DNA of 64,000 bases from Pelagibacterium flavum. Lineage in GTDB: Bacteria; Pseudomonadota; Alphaproteobacteria; Rhizobiales; Devosiaceae. Both the position numbers and the translations under genes were made by a program. Shown here one piece after another: positions 1 through 7,754 of this stretch (positions are counted from its first letter, which is position 1; every line of letters starts with the position of its first letter). The stretch covers positions 2,411,001 through 2,475,000 of the forward strand of contig NZ_CP107716.1 in assembly GCF_025854335.1 (NCBI RefSeq), given 5' to 3'. Under the pieces are notes generated by a model. The model saw only the letters and a list, made by a program, of their open reading frames with translations, was not told the origin of the DNA and did no database searches.

Positions 1-316
1 GAAAGCTGCGCTCTCCATCGGGATCGACAAGGCAGATCAGCGTGCCGGTGGGATTGGCCACATCGCCGCTCAGATGGGCGGTGACGCCCTGCCCTTCGAA
101 ATGGCGACGAAGGCGAACCACATCGGGGGCGCCCACGCGGGCGGCGAAATGGGCGTCGACGCCCATGGCCGCCAGCCACACGGCCTGATTGGCGCCCGAA
201 CCGCCGGGCATCTGGCGGATGGTGGCCGGTGTATCGGTGCCGCGCGCAACGGGCCCTTCGGGCACGACGAGAATATCGGTGATGACGTCGCCAACGACGA
301 GGATGCGGCCAGTCAC
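1..316 (-). CDS. PfkB-family sugar kinase, probably pseudouridine kinase (3' end outside window)
   Basis: Only the first 105 codons are in the window; the gene runs off the left edge. The N-terminus has the PfkB/ribokinase pattern: a hydrophobic strand ending in GDVITD, then GGSGANQAVWLAAMG, which matches the family's first signature around residues 38-52. The family phosphorylates sugars or nucleosides with ATP in the cytoplasm. It starts with GTG two bases after the psuG stop, so the two genes are one operon. That pairing points to pseudouridine kinase (PsuK), which makes pseudouridine 5'-phosphate for PsuG. Another nucleoside or ribose kinase cannot be excluded from the fragment. Confidence 0.8.
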   Translation of the reverse strand, partial: MTGRILVVGDVITDILVVPEGPVARGTDTPATIRQMPGGSGANQAVWLAAMGVDAHFAARVGAPDVVRLRRHFEGQGVTAHLSGDVANPTGTLICLVDPDGERSF

Positions 317-318
317 GG

Positions 319-1236
319 TCAGTGGTTCTTGACGAGGGCGGCCGCGATCCGGGCTGCCACGGCGGCGTTGTTCTTGACCAGTGCGATGTTTGCGACCAGC
401 GACTTGCCGTCGGTCAGCTCAAAGATGCGGTTGAGCAGATAGGGGGTGAGATCCTTGCGGGTCACGCCTTGCCGCTCGGCATCGGCGATGGCGGCGGCGA
501 TGCGGCCGTTGATTTCGTCGGCGTCGAGGGCGTCGGCCTCGGGGATCGGGTTGGCGACCAGAACGCCGCCGGTCATGTTCAGCGCGGCCTGTGTGGCGAT
601 GAGGGCCGCGACCTCCTGGGGCGTGTCGAGGCGGTAATCGACCCCATATCCGCTTTCGCGCGCGAAGAAGGCCGGGAAGGCGTCGGTGCCATAACCGATG
701 ACGGGAACACCATTGGATTCAAGCACTTCGAGGGTTTTCGGAATGTCGAGAATCGACTTGGCGCCGGCGCAAACCACGGCGACAGGGGTTTGGGACAGCT
801 CGGTGAGATCGGCGGAAATATCGAAGGTGGATTCGGCCCCGCGATGCACGCCGCCGATGCCGCCGGTGGCAAAGACCCTGATGCCGGCCATGGCAGCGAT
901 CTGCATGGTGGTGGCGACGGTGGTTCCGGCGGTGAGGCCCTTGACGAGGATGGCTGCGAGGTCGCGCCGGGAGGCCTTGGCGGCTTCAAGCCCGGTCCTG
1001 GCCAGGTCCTCGAGCGTTTCGCCGGCCACGCCCACATGGCATTTGCCGCCCATGACCGCGATGGTGGCGGGCACCGCGCCATTGTCGCGCACGACCTGCT
1101 CCACCGCCAGCGCGGTCTCGAGGTTCTGCGGATAGGGCATGCCGTGGGTGATGATCGTAGATTCGAGGGCCACGACTGGCTGGCCGTCAGCCAGGGCGTA
1201 TTTGATCTCGGGGGAGATCTCGAGGTAATCAGACAT
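319..1236 (-). CDS. psuG: Pseudouridine-5'-phosphate glycosidase
   Basis: The 305-residue protein matches the PsuG family over its full length. It cleaves the C-C glycosidic bond of pseudouridine 5'-phosphate to uracil and ribose 5-phosphate in the cytoplasm, in RNA nucleoside salvage. Visible family landmarks are ALESTIITHGMPYPQN near the N-terminus, TIAVMGGKCHVG, and the glycine-rich GVFATGGIGGVHRGAE-like segment in the middle. The start chosen is MSDYLEISPEI, because the 18 codons upstream are Arg/Pro-rich and unlike the family. The sugar kinase follows directly on the same strand, the usual psuG-psuK arrangement. Confidence 0.93.
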   Translation of the reverse strand: MSDYLEISPEIKYALADGQPVVALESTIITHGMPYPQNLETALAVEQVVRDNGAVPATIAVMGGKCHVGVAGETLEDLARTGLEAAKASRRDLAAILVKGLTAGTTVATTMQIAAMAGIRVFATGGIGGVHRGAESTFDISADLTELSQTPVAVVCAGAKSILDIPKTLEVLESNGVPVIGYGTDAFPAFFARESGYGVDYRLDTPQEVAALIATQAALNMTGGVLVANPIPEADALDADEINGRIAAAIADAERQGVTRKDLTPYLLNRIFELTDGKSLVANIALVKNNAAVAARIAAALVKNH

Positions 1237-1327
1237 GAAAGGACCTTGTGCGTTTGGGCGATGCAAACCACAGCCGGGGCGACAGCGCAAGCAGCGATCT
1301 TTAGCCTTTCCTGCCTCTTTCTTCCGG

Positions 1328-1430
1328 CGTCATACCGGGCCGGGGATCCGGAATCCGGTAACCGGCAGCGCTGGTGCCGGTATCGCTGGCACGGAGCGTA
1401 CTGGACCCCGGCTCAAGGCCGGGGTGACAA
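1328..1430. repeat. REP-like intergenic palindromic element, copy 1
   Basis: About 100 bases between btuD and psuG are built of GC-rich inverted repeats and end with GTACTGGACCCCGGCTCAAG, then GCCGGGGTGACA. The same ending, and a related beginning (GTCAT-CCGGG...GTAACCG-CAGCG), recur at 11338-11438. The arms CCCCGG and CCGGGG can fold back. This is typical of interspersed REP-type elements in alphaproteobacterial intergenic DNA. It may also end transcription from the btu operon. Confidence 0.75.
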
Positions 1431-1460
1431 GGGAATAGAGTCGCAAGAAAGCGGTAGCCG

Positions 1461-2216
1461 CTATGCCGTGATGGCGCCCTTGATCCGGATCACATCATCG
1501 GCCAGCTCGGCATCGATCCGGTACACTTGGGCCAGCCTTTGGGCCGTCAGGACCTCCGCCAGTGTCCCCGAGGCCGCCAGCCTGCCGTGGTCGAGCAAGA
1601 ATGCCCGGTCGCAAAAGCGGGTGGCGAGGGTGAGATCGTGGAACGAGGCGAGAACCGTCCTGCCCCGGCGTTTGACCGCTTCGAGCAATACATATTGGTA
1701 GTGCAGGTCGAGATGGTTGTGGGGCTCGTCGAGAATGTAGATTTCCGGGTCGAGCGCCAGAATTTGCGCGAAAAACAGGCGCTGTTGTTCGCCGCCGGAG
1801 AGATGGGCGGCATCCTCTCCTGCCCGCCCGGCGAGACCGACGAGGGACAGGGCTTCGTTGCACCGGGCCGCAGCCTCCTGGCGGGGCAGCGCCAGCGGCA
1901 GCAGACCGAGCGCCACGACCTCGTAGAGCGTCAACCCGGCCAGCGACACGGACTCCTGGACCAGTGCCCCGACCCGCGCCGCATAGGCCTTGCGGGGCCA
2001 GTCCTTGAGGGGCTTTCCATCCAGAAGGACCGTTCCGGTATTGTCGGCCTCGGCGCGATAGAGGACGCGCATGAGGCTCGATTTTCCGGCGCCGTTGGGG
2101 CCCAGCAGCGCGTGGAATTTTCCGCGCTCGAGCGCAAACGAGACGCCGTCGAGCAATTGCGCCTCGCCCTTTTTGAGCGAGACCGCTTCAAGAGTGACAA
2201 TCGGGTCAGAAGCCAC
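1461..2216 (-). CDS. btuD: ABC transporter ATP-binding protein, cobalamin/siderophore (FecE/BtuD) type
   Basis: The 251-residue ATPase energises the importer encoded by the two genes upstream. Walker A is GPNGAGKSS, the ABC signature is LSGGEQQR, Walker B is IYILDEPHNHLD, and the switch histidine lies in LASFHDLT. The D-loop and overall length fit the FecE/BtuD/HmuV group rather than amino-acid ATPases. The start is a GTG inside the end of btuC (11-base overlap), giving VASDPIVTLEAV, so translation is probably coupled. The B12 riboswitch at the head of the operon makes cobalamin the most likely substrate. An iron-chelate role is the alternative by family alone. Confidence 0.88.
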   Translation of the reverse strand: MASDPIVTLEAVSLKKGEAQLLDGVSFALERGKFHALLGPNGAGKSSLMRVLYRAEADNTGTVLLDGKPLKDWPRKAYAARVGALVQESVSLAGLTLYEVVALGLLPLALPRQEAAARCNEALSLVGLAGRAGEDAAHLSGGEQQRLFFAQILALDPEIYILDEPHNHLDLHYQYVLLEAVKRRGRTVLASFHDLTLATRFCDRAFLLDHGRLAASGTLAEVLTAQRLAQVYRIDAELADDVIRIKGAITA

Positions 2217-3216
2217 GGCGCACCCTCCGCAGGATGAAGACAAAGGGGGGCGCCGCAAACAGCGCCAGCAGTACGCTGAGCGGCAGTTCTTCGGGGGCCA
2301 GCACGATGCGGCACAGCAGATCGACCACCACCAGCACGATCATGCCGAGCACCACGGCCAGCGGGATCAGCTTTTTGTGGGGCGCGCCGACCAGAAGCCG
2401 GGCCATGTGCGGCACGATGAGCCCGACAAAGCCCACGATCCCCGCTCCGGCCACCGACAGCCCGGTCAGAAGGGCGGCGAGACTGAGCAGAGCCAATCGC
2501 AGGACCGGCAGCGGCACGCCAAGGGCCACAGCCCGCTCGTCGCCGAGCAGCACGGCGTCGAGCATGGTGGCGCACAGCCATGTGGCAAGCAGGCCGAGCG
2601 GCAGGGCGATGGCCAGCGGCGGAAGGTCTGCCCAGCGCGCGCCGGCGGCGGAGCCCATCAGGAAGGACAATGCCTCGCGGGTGACCTGGGGATCGGCGAG
2701 ATGGATGAAAAAGGCGGAAACCGAGGAAAAAAACAGCGATATGGCAACGCCAGCCAATATAAGAACCAGCTTATCCATGCCCCTGCCCGGCTGGAAGGCC
2801 AGCCCGAGGGTGAGAATAAAGGCAAGCATTGCGCCCAGAAAGGCCAGCAGGTCGAGCCCGAAACTGGCAACGAACGTGGCGGGCAGCCAGACGATGGCGG
2901 CGGTCGCCGCAGCGGACGCCCCGGAGGACAGGCCCAGAAGGTAGGGCTCGGCCAGCGGATTGCGCAGCAGGGCCTGCATGATGACGCCCGACAGCGCCAA
3001 CCCGCCCCCGACCAGCGCCACCATGATGACACGCGGCAGGCGCCATTCCCAGATGATCAATTGCAGATTGGGCTGCGCGTCTGGCAGGCGCAGCAGCGCG
3101 CTGATACGCGCATCCCACGGCAGATCGGCGGTGCCCCAGAAGGCACCGGCCAGCATGGCGAGCACGAGAAAGCCTAGCGCCAGCCCGAGGGTGACGCCGT
3201 AGGGAGCGCGGTTCAT
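2206..3216 (-). CDS. btuC: ABC transporter permease, FecCD/BtuC family
   Basis: The 336-residue inner-membrane permease has the many hydrophobic helices and landmarks of the FecCD family: RLPRVIMVALVGGGLALSG near residue 60, LLRNPLAEPYLLGLSSGA, and the C-terminal GFVGLIVPHMARLLVG coupling region that contacts the ATPase. Two copies form the channel for a vitamin B12 or siderophore complex. It begins three bases after the btuF stop and overlaps btuD. The operon lies under a cobalamin riboswitch, so cobalamin or a corrinoid precursor is the inferred cargo. Confidence 0.9.
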   Translation of the reverse strand: MNRAPYGVTLGLALGFLVLAMLAGAFWGTADLPWDARISALLRLPDAQPNLQLIIWEWRLPRVIMVALVGGGLALSGVIMQALLRNPLAEPYLLGLSSGASAAATAAIVWLPATFVASFGLDLLAFLGAMLAFILTLGLAFQPGRGMDKLVLILAGVAISLFFSSVSAFFIHLADPQVTREALSFLMGSAAGARWADLPPLAIALPLGLLATWLCATMLDAVLLGDERAVALGVPLPVLRLALLSLAALLTGLSVAGAGIVGFVGLIVPHMARLLVGAPHKKLIPLAVVLGMIVLVVVDLLCRIVLAPEELPLSVLLALFAAPPFVFILRRVRRGF

Positions 3217-3219
3217 GTT

Positions 3220-4158
3220 CTAGTTCAGGTCCAACTGTTGGAGGCCAGCTGCGAGGCGTTCGACCCCATCGACGAAGCGCAGCCCAAGTATGGTTTCGGA
3301 GAACGGGACGACGACATAGTTCCGTTGCCGGACCGCACGGAGCTGGGAGAGCACCGGGTCACTTTCGAGCTGTGCGCGCTTTTCCTCGGCGGTCGACCAT
3401 TCGGCTTCGATCAGAATGATGACGTCGGGATCCGCCGTCGCCACCGTTTCCCAGGCCAGATCGGCCCAGCGGCCCTCGATGTCGCCCGCGATGTTTTCAA
3501 GACCGACCGACTCCATGAGCAGTCCCGGCGCGCCGCAGCAGGCCGCAGAAAAGGCGGTGTCGGTGCCCGAGTCAAAGAGAAAGGCCGTCAGCCCGGCGCC
3601 CGACGCGCCGGTTGCCGCGGCGTCGAGCCGCGTGCGGATATTGCCGGCAAGTGCGTCCGCCTTATCCTCGACGCCAAAGAGCGCGCCAATGCTTTCAAGG
3701 TCGATGAAGATGGGATCGGTGGTCATGCGTATATCGGCGGGGTGCTGATTGCGGCATTCGGCATTGACCACATAGGTCCCGATGCCGATGTCGTGCCATT
3801 CGGCTTCGGCGCCCAGGTTGGTGTCGTTGAAGGCCGAGGCAAAGCCGGCAAAAAGAAAGTCGGGGTTTTCGGCCAACACCACTTCCCTTGCCGGATAGCG
3901 GTCCGAGAGCACCGGGACGGAATTGTAGGCTTCGAGCCACTGGTCGGGGATCGTGTCGTCGAGATAGGCGGTGCCGATCATTCTGTCTTCGAGCCCCAGC
4001 GCCAGCATGACCTCTGTTGCCTGCTGGTTTAGCGTAATGGCGCGCGCAGGCGGGGAGTCATAGGCAAAGCTGGTGTCGCAGCTCTCAATTGTCTGGGCGA
4101 AGGCCGAGTTGGTCAACAGCGACAGGGCGACGGCGAGTGCCGGGCGCAGCAGGTTCAT
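3220..4158 (-). CDS. btuF: Periplasmic substrate-binding protein, BtuF/FhuD type
   Basis: The 312-residue protein starts with a Sec signal peptide (MNLLRPALAVALSLLTNSAFA, cleaved before QTIES). The mature part has the class III binding-protein layout: NQQATEVMLALGLEDRMIGTAY in the N-lobe, a long linking helix, and a C-lobe with DPDVIILIEAEW. It captures the ligand in the periplasm and hands it to BtuC. Its start overlaps the stop of the ferredoxin-domain gene by four bases. The riboswitch supports a corrinoid ligand, but the sequence similarity by itself would also allow an iron chelate. Confidence 0.85.
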   Translation of the reverse strand: MNLLRPALAVALSLLTNSAFAQTIESCDTSFAYDSPPARAITLNQQATEVMLALGLEDRMIGTAYLDDTIPDQWLEAYNSVPVLSDRYPAREVVLAENPDFLFAGFASAFNDTNLGAEAEWHDIGIGTYVVNAECRNQHPADIRMTTDPIFIDLESIGALFGVEDKADALAGNIRTRLDAAATGASGAGLTAFLFDSGTDTAFSAACCGAPGLLMESVGLENIAGDIEGRWADLAWETVATADPDVIILIEAEWSTAEEKRAQLESDPVLSQLRAVRQRNYVVVPFSETILGLRFVDGVERLAAGLQQLDLN

Positions 4159-4874
4159 TGCGATACCTCATGGATCATCAATTGGGGGAGCGATTTTCCG
4201 TCTTTCAAAACGGTCGAAACGAAGCGGGCGACATCATCGGCGTTCGCCAGCCGGTACCAGTGTCCGGCCGGATAATGGGCTACGACAGGGCCGTTGTTGC
4301 AGGGGAACAGGCAGCCGGTGGTGGCCACCAGGCAATCGCGCGCCACACCCTGGCGCGTCAGTTCCTCGGCAAGAATGGCGCTGAGTGGGCCGGATTCGCG
4401 GAAATTGCAGCGCGGGCCGGTACAGACGAGAAGATGGTGCCGATGCGCCGGCACCTCGTCCCAGCCCGCGCCATCTATCGAACCGCGATCAGTCTCCACA
4501 GGCGTCGCTTCGGCGGCATTATCGAGGCTGGATCGGGCGATTGCCGCCAGTACGGCCTCATCGCCGATCTGATCGGACGCCAGGGCCAGTTCGCCATCAA
4601 ACCCGCGCTCACGCTGCCAATGGGCGAGCGCACCGGGCAGCCAGGCGAAAAGACTGTCGGAAAACGGGATGCCGACCGGCTGAACGAGGATATTTTGTGC
4701 GCCCTCGCCCACCAGCGCGTCGAGCGCCGACATCGGCCCGGCCTCGCGGCCTTCCATGCGAACGATGGCGCACGGGATCGGGCACGCTCGGGTCAGCGAT
4801 GCCTGAAGCGCCTTCAAACGCCTGCCCTTCAGATAGGGCTGAGAAATCAGAAAGAGAATTGCGTCAGGTGTCAT
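4155..4874 (-). CDS. (2Fe-2S) ferredoxin-domain protein with a CbiX-like N-terminal half
   Basis: The 239-residue protein is the first gene under the cobalamin riboswitch. The C-terminal half (about residues 145-235) has the thioredoxin-like ferredoxin cysteine pattern: CTGPRCN, then CLVATTGCLFPCNNGP. The N-terminal half resembles sirohydrochlorin chelatase folds in spacing (ILFLISQPYLKGRR...NILVQPVGIPFSDSLF) but lacks the family's usual GHGS-type histidine start, so chelatase activity is doubtful. Similar fusions are common beside alphaproteobacterial B12 transporters. A role in reducing or handling cobalt or corrinoid after import is inference. Its ATG sits just after a hairpin that hides the ribosome binding site. 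Confidence 0.75.
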   Translation of the reverse strand: MTPDAILFLISQPYLKGRRLKALQASLTRACPIPCAIVRMEGREAGPMSALDALVGEGAQNILVQPVGIPFSDSLFAWLPGALAHWQRERGFDGELALASDQIGDEAVLAAIARSSLDNAAEATPVETDRGSIDGAGWDEVPAHRHHLLVCTGPRCNFRESGPLSAILAEELTRQGVARDCLVATTGCLFPCNNGPVVAHYPAGHWYRLANADDVARFVSTVLKDGKSLPQLMIHEVSQ

Positions 4875-4875
4875 G

Positions 4876-4908
4876 AGCCCACCTTCTCTTGCGAGAAGGC
4901 GGTGGGCT
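4876..4908 (-). promoter_or_regulatory. Hairpin that hides the ribosome binding site
   Basis: Read on the minus strand, AGCCCA-CCG-CCTTCTC-GCAA-GAGAAGG-TGGGCT is followed by CATG. This is a 7-bp inner stem closed by a GNRA-type GCAA loop, plus a 6-bp outer stem. The 3' arm contains the Shine-Dalgarno sequence GAGAAGG, seven bases before the ATG at 4874. It lies between the B12 riboswitch and the first gene, so it is the likely expression platform that blocks translation when the ligand is bound. There is no U-run, so it is not an intrinsic terminator. Confidence 0.75.
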
Positions 4909-4987
4909 TTGTGTCAGCGGACGCGCTGCGTAAAAATCCATACCTGCCCCCTGCCGGCACACCTCGTCCGGCTTGTTGGTCTGTTGC

Positions 4988-5158
4988 AGGCGGCAGGTCT
5001 CCTGACTCGCGGCATAGTCTTCATCTCGAAGACAGTGCAACACCCCTTCCCGACTTTCGTCAGTGGTCTGGCGTTGCGATTCGCCGCTTACAGTTGCGAG
5101 GGCAGCTCCGGAATTGGCCCCTTATGGGTAATCCGCACCGGTATTCCCTTTTCATCCG
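4988..5158 (-). promoter_or_regulatory. Cobalamin (AdoCbl) riboswitch
   Basis: On the minus strand the leader contains the B12 box GAGTCAGGAGACCTGCCTGC (positions 4991-5008 region) and, upstream of it, GCCCTCGCAACTGTAAGCGG. It also has a CCACTG segment (consensus GCCACTG) and the 5' CGGTG element near 5145. These are the conserved parts of the cobalamin riboswitch in the right order and spacing. It precedes the ferredoxin-domain gene and btuFCD, so it should repress B12 uptake when cobalamin is plentiful. The exact 5' boundary is approximate. Confidence 0.93.
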
Positions 5159-5225
5159 CGCTCTACTTGGCGGAACCGTCAGCGGAGCAAGACATAGCCC
5201 TGTGCGAGGGTGGGAGCAAGGGGGT

Positions 5226-5864
5226 TCAGCGCCGAGGCAGCGTCGCGACGAAATCGGCATAGTCGCCGACGCGGATCTTTTCGAGCAGGGTGGAAAGGTC
5301 ATCGAGGGGGGTCAGTGAATAGTCCACGCGCGCATCGATGGCCGGATAGGGCTGGTCAGAAAAGGTCTTTATCGCTGCAGACTGGATGCCGCGCGCATCG
5401 CCGCCCGCCACGTCGCCTGCCGTCAGGGCGGCCAGAAGGCGGAGTTCCAGCGGCCCGCCGGCGCGCAAAAAGCCTTCGGCCATGGCAGGGACAACATCGG
5501 CGTTGGCGAGAAGATTTCCGGCGATGGCGATATCGGTCTGCAACTGCATGCCCACACTCTCGGTGAGGTCCGAGCCGCTCCAGCCCGCCGTTGCGCCCGT
5601 GCGGTCCATGACGATCAATTGCCGCCGTTCGCGCTCGGGGTCGGCAATTGTCAGGGCATAGACGATTGCCTCGGCCCCCTGCCCGGCTTCGAGCGCCGCC
5701 AGCCCGTCAAAGGCATAGAGCGGATTGGTGTAGCCTTGGGTTGCCAGCGCCCCCACCCCTGCGCGCGCGTGGGGCACCAGCGAGCCGACGGCGGGTCCGC
5801 CCGTGGCTGTCGCGACGCCGAAAGCACCGGTTGCGCGGTCGTGGGCGAGGATCGAGAACGTCAT
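5226..5864 (-). CDS. DUF1028 family protein (Ntn-hydrolase-like)
   Basis: The 212-residue protein fits the DUF1028 family: TFSILAHDRATGAFGVATAT at the N-terminus, a VPHARAGVGALATQGYTNP segment and GNLLANADVVPAMAEGF in the middle. The family has an Ntn-hydrolase-like fold and uncharacterised activity; its genes often sit next to peptide transporters and peptidases. Here it is divergent from a peptide ABC transporter operon, which agrees with a role in peptide or amide handling. The ATG at 5864 lies 11 bases after GGGAG; an in-frame TTG six bases upstream is an alternative start. Confidence 0.8.
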   Translation of the reverse strand: MTFSILAHDRATGAFGVATATGGPAVGSLVPHARAGVGALATQGYTNPLYAFDGLAALEAGQGAEAIVYALTIADPERERRQLIVMDRTGATAGWSGSDLTESVGMQLQTDIAIAGNLLANADVVPAMAEGFLRAGGPLELRLLAALTAGDVAGGDARGIQSAAIKTFSDQPYPAIDARVDYSLTPLDDLSTLLEKIRVGDYADFVATLPRR

Positions 5865-5912
5865 GGGCAAAAATTCTCCCTGCCGCCTTTAAGGCGGATC
5901 TTCTTTTTCGCT

Positions 5913-5958
5913 CGGACTTTCGAGACGAGAAAGTGGGGACCACTTTTTCTGAAAGTCC
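5913..5958. repeat. 46-base interspersed palindrome
   Basis: The outer arms are GGACTTT and AAAGTCC and the inner arms GAAAGTGG and CCACTTTTTC. It lies in the divergent region between the DUF1028 gene and the peptide-binding protein gene. Size and design (short outer arms, A/T-run inner arms) match the elements at 13657, 15969 and 16030, so it is probably another member of one family. Confidence 0.6.
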
Positions 5959-6119
5959 TCGTGTAATTTATAGCGATAAATGTATTGCCATGTCCATTTA
6001 TGCTGATAAATTTAATTTCAGACCAGCGCCTCCACGGCAAGCTCTGGGGGCCAAGTCAGAACCGCAAAGGTTCGTTCACTGGTTTACCGCGCACCCAATG
6101 CGCCAAAGGAGAGGTTGTC

Positions 6120-7673
6120 ATGAAAAAGCTTTTAGCCGGGGCCGCCATAGCCGCGCTGATGGCCGCATCGCCGGTCGTCGCCCAGACCCCACCCAATGTC
6201 CTTATCGTCGGACAGATCGCCGAGCCGCAGTCGCTCGACCCGCAGGTTTCCACCGCGGTCAACGACTTTCGCATCCTGGTCAACATCTATGACGGGCTGG
6301 TCCGCTATGCCGATGGCACGCTGGAAGTCGAACCGGCTCTGGCCACGGACTGGACGATTTCCGACGATGGGCTGACCTATACCTTCAATCTGCGCGAAGG
6401 TGTCACGTTCCACGACGGCACGCCGTTCAACGCCGAGGCGGTGAAGTTCAATTTCGATCGCATGCTGGACGAGGACCATCCCTATTACGATACGGGGCCG
6501 TTCCCGCTGTCGTTCAACTTTTCGGCCGTCGACAGCGTCAACGTGATCGACGAGCACACCGTCGAGTTTGTTCTGACCGAACCGTTCGCGCCGTTTCTGT
6601 CCAACCTCGCCTATCCCACGGGGCTCATCGTGTCGCCACAGGGTGTGATGGACAATGTGGACGATTACGGGCGCAATCCGTCGGGGACCGGTCCGTACCG
6701 GTTTGTCGAATGGCAGTCGAACACCCGTGTCGTGGTCGAAGCCAATCGGGACTATTGGGACGGCGCGCCGGCGCTCGAGGCCGTGGTCTTCCGCCCGATC
6801 ACCGATGCCAACACGCGGGTTGCCGAAATGCTTTCAGGCGGCATCGACGTCATGGTCGAAGTTCCGCCCGACAATGTCAGCCAGTTCGAGGAGGATTCCG
6901 CGTTCGAGGTCTATGAGCAGGCAGGGCCGCACGTCTGGTATGTGATGCTGAACGCCCAGTACGGTCCTTTCGCTGACAAGCTGGTTCGCCAGGCCGCGAA
7001 CTACGCGGTCAACAAGGACGCTCTGGTCAACGATATCTTGCAGGGTACGGCCACGGTCTCGGACAGCCCGATCGCTCCGGCGTTCAACTGGGCCTATAAC
7101 GAAGATCTCGAGCCCTATCCGTACGACCCTGACATGGCCGAGCAATTGCTGAGCGAAGCCGGAGTCGATAACCCCGAGGTCACCTTCTATGTCACCGAAG
7201 GTGGTTCGGGCATGCTCGATCCGATCACCATGGGCACGGCCATCCAGGCCGATCTCGAGGCCGTTGGGTTCGATGTGACGATCGAGACCTATGAATGGAA
7301 CACGTTCCTGGGGATCGTGAATCCTGGTCTCGGCGAGGATGTCGACATGGCGGAAATGGCCTGGATGACCAACGATCCGGACGTTCTGCCCTTCCTGACG
7401 CTGCGCACCAATGCCTGGCCGGAGGCCGGGGGCTTCAATTCGTCGTACTATTCCAATGAAGAGGTCGATGAATTGCTCGAGGCGGCGCGGGTGGAAACCG
7501 ACATCGAAGCGCGCGGCGATCTCTACAAGCAGATGCAGGAAATCGTCTATGAAGACGCGCCCTGGATCTTTGTCGCGAACTGGCAGCAGAATGCGGTGAC
7601 GACCGAAGCGGTGGAGGGTTTCTCGTTGCAGCCGAGCTTCCTGCTGCAGCTGGGCGACGTCTCCAAGCAATAG
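6120..7673 (+). CDS. Peptide ABC transporter substrate-binding protein (SBP family 5, DppA/OppA type)
   Basis: The 517-residue periplasmic protein has a clear signal peptide (MKKLLAGAAIAALMAASPVVA, then QTPP). Family 5 landmarks follow: EPQSLDPQVSTAVNDFRILVNIYDGLVRY, the YTFNLREGVTFHDGTPFNAEAV segment, and NPSGTGPYRFVEW. It binds di- or oligopeptides, or in some members nickel or opines, for the permeases encoded next. The start is the ATG at 6120 behind AAAGGAGAGG. The four following plus-strand genes form one transport operon. Substrate specificity cannot be read from the sequence. Confidence 0.93.
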   Translation: MKKLLAGAAIAALMAASPVVAQTPPNVLIVGQIAEPQSLDPQVSTAVNDFRILVNIYDGLVRYADGTLEVEPALATDWTISDDGLTYTFNLREGVTFHDGTPFNAEAVKFNFDRMLDEDHPYYDTGPFPLSFNFSAVDSVNVIDEHTVEFVLTEPFAPFLSNLAYPTGLIVSPQGVMDNVDDYGRNPSGTGPYRFVEWQSNTRVVVEANRDYWDGAPALEAVVFRPITDANTRVAEMLSGGIDVMVEVPPDNVSQFEEDSAFEVYEQAGPHVWYVMLNAQYGPFADKLVRQAANYAVNKDALVNDILQGTATVSDSPIAPAFNWAYNEDLEPYPYDPDMAEQLLSEAGVDNPEVTFYVTEGGSGMLDPITMGTAIQADLEAVGFDVTIETYEWNTFLGIVNPGLGEDVDMAEMAWMTNDPDVLPFLTLRTNAWPEAGGFNSSYYSNEEVDELLEAARVETDIEARGDLYKQMQEIVYEDAPWIFVANWQQNAVTTEAVEGFSLQPSFLLQLGDVSKQ

Positions 7674-7706
7674 GGCGCCTGACGGGTTACCAGCGACTAT
7701 CGGGAT

Positions 7707-7723
7707 CGGCGGGAGAACCGCCG
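7707..7723 (+). promoter_or_regulatory. Intercistronic hairpin after the binding-protein gene
   Basis: CGGCGG-GAGAA-CCGCCG forms a 6-bp GC stem between the binding-protein stop and the first permease. Such hairpins often protect the binding-protein mRNA so that it is made in excess over the permeases. There is no U-run, so full termination is unlikely. Confidence 0.5.
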
Positions 7724-7754
7724 GTCTCCACCGGAGGGACAGAGGAGGCCGCCC

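Noticed and set aside
322..1701. Long plus-strand open frame of 459 codons opposite psuG and btuD
   Set aside because: It is antisense to two well-supported genes and has the Gly/Asp/Arg-rich composition typical of mirror frames in GC-rich DNA, with no family resemblance.
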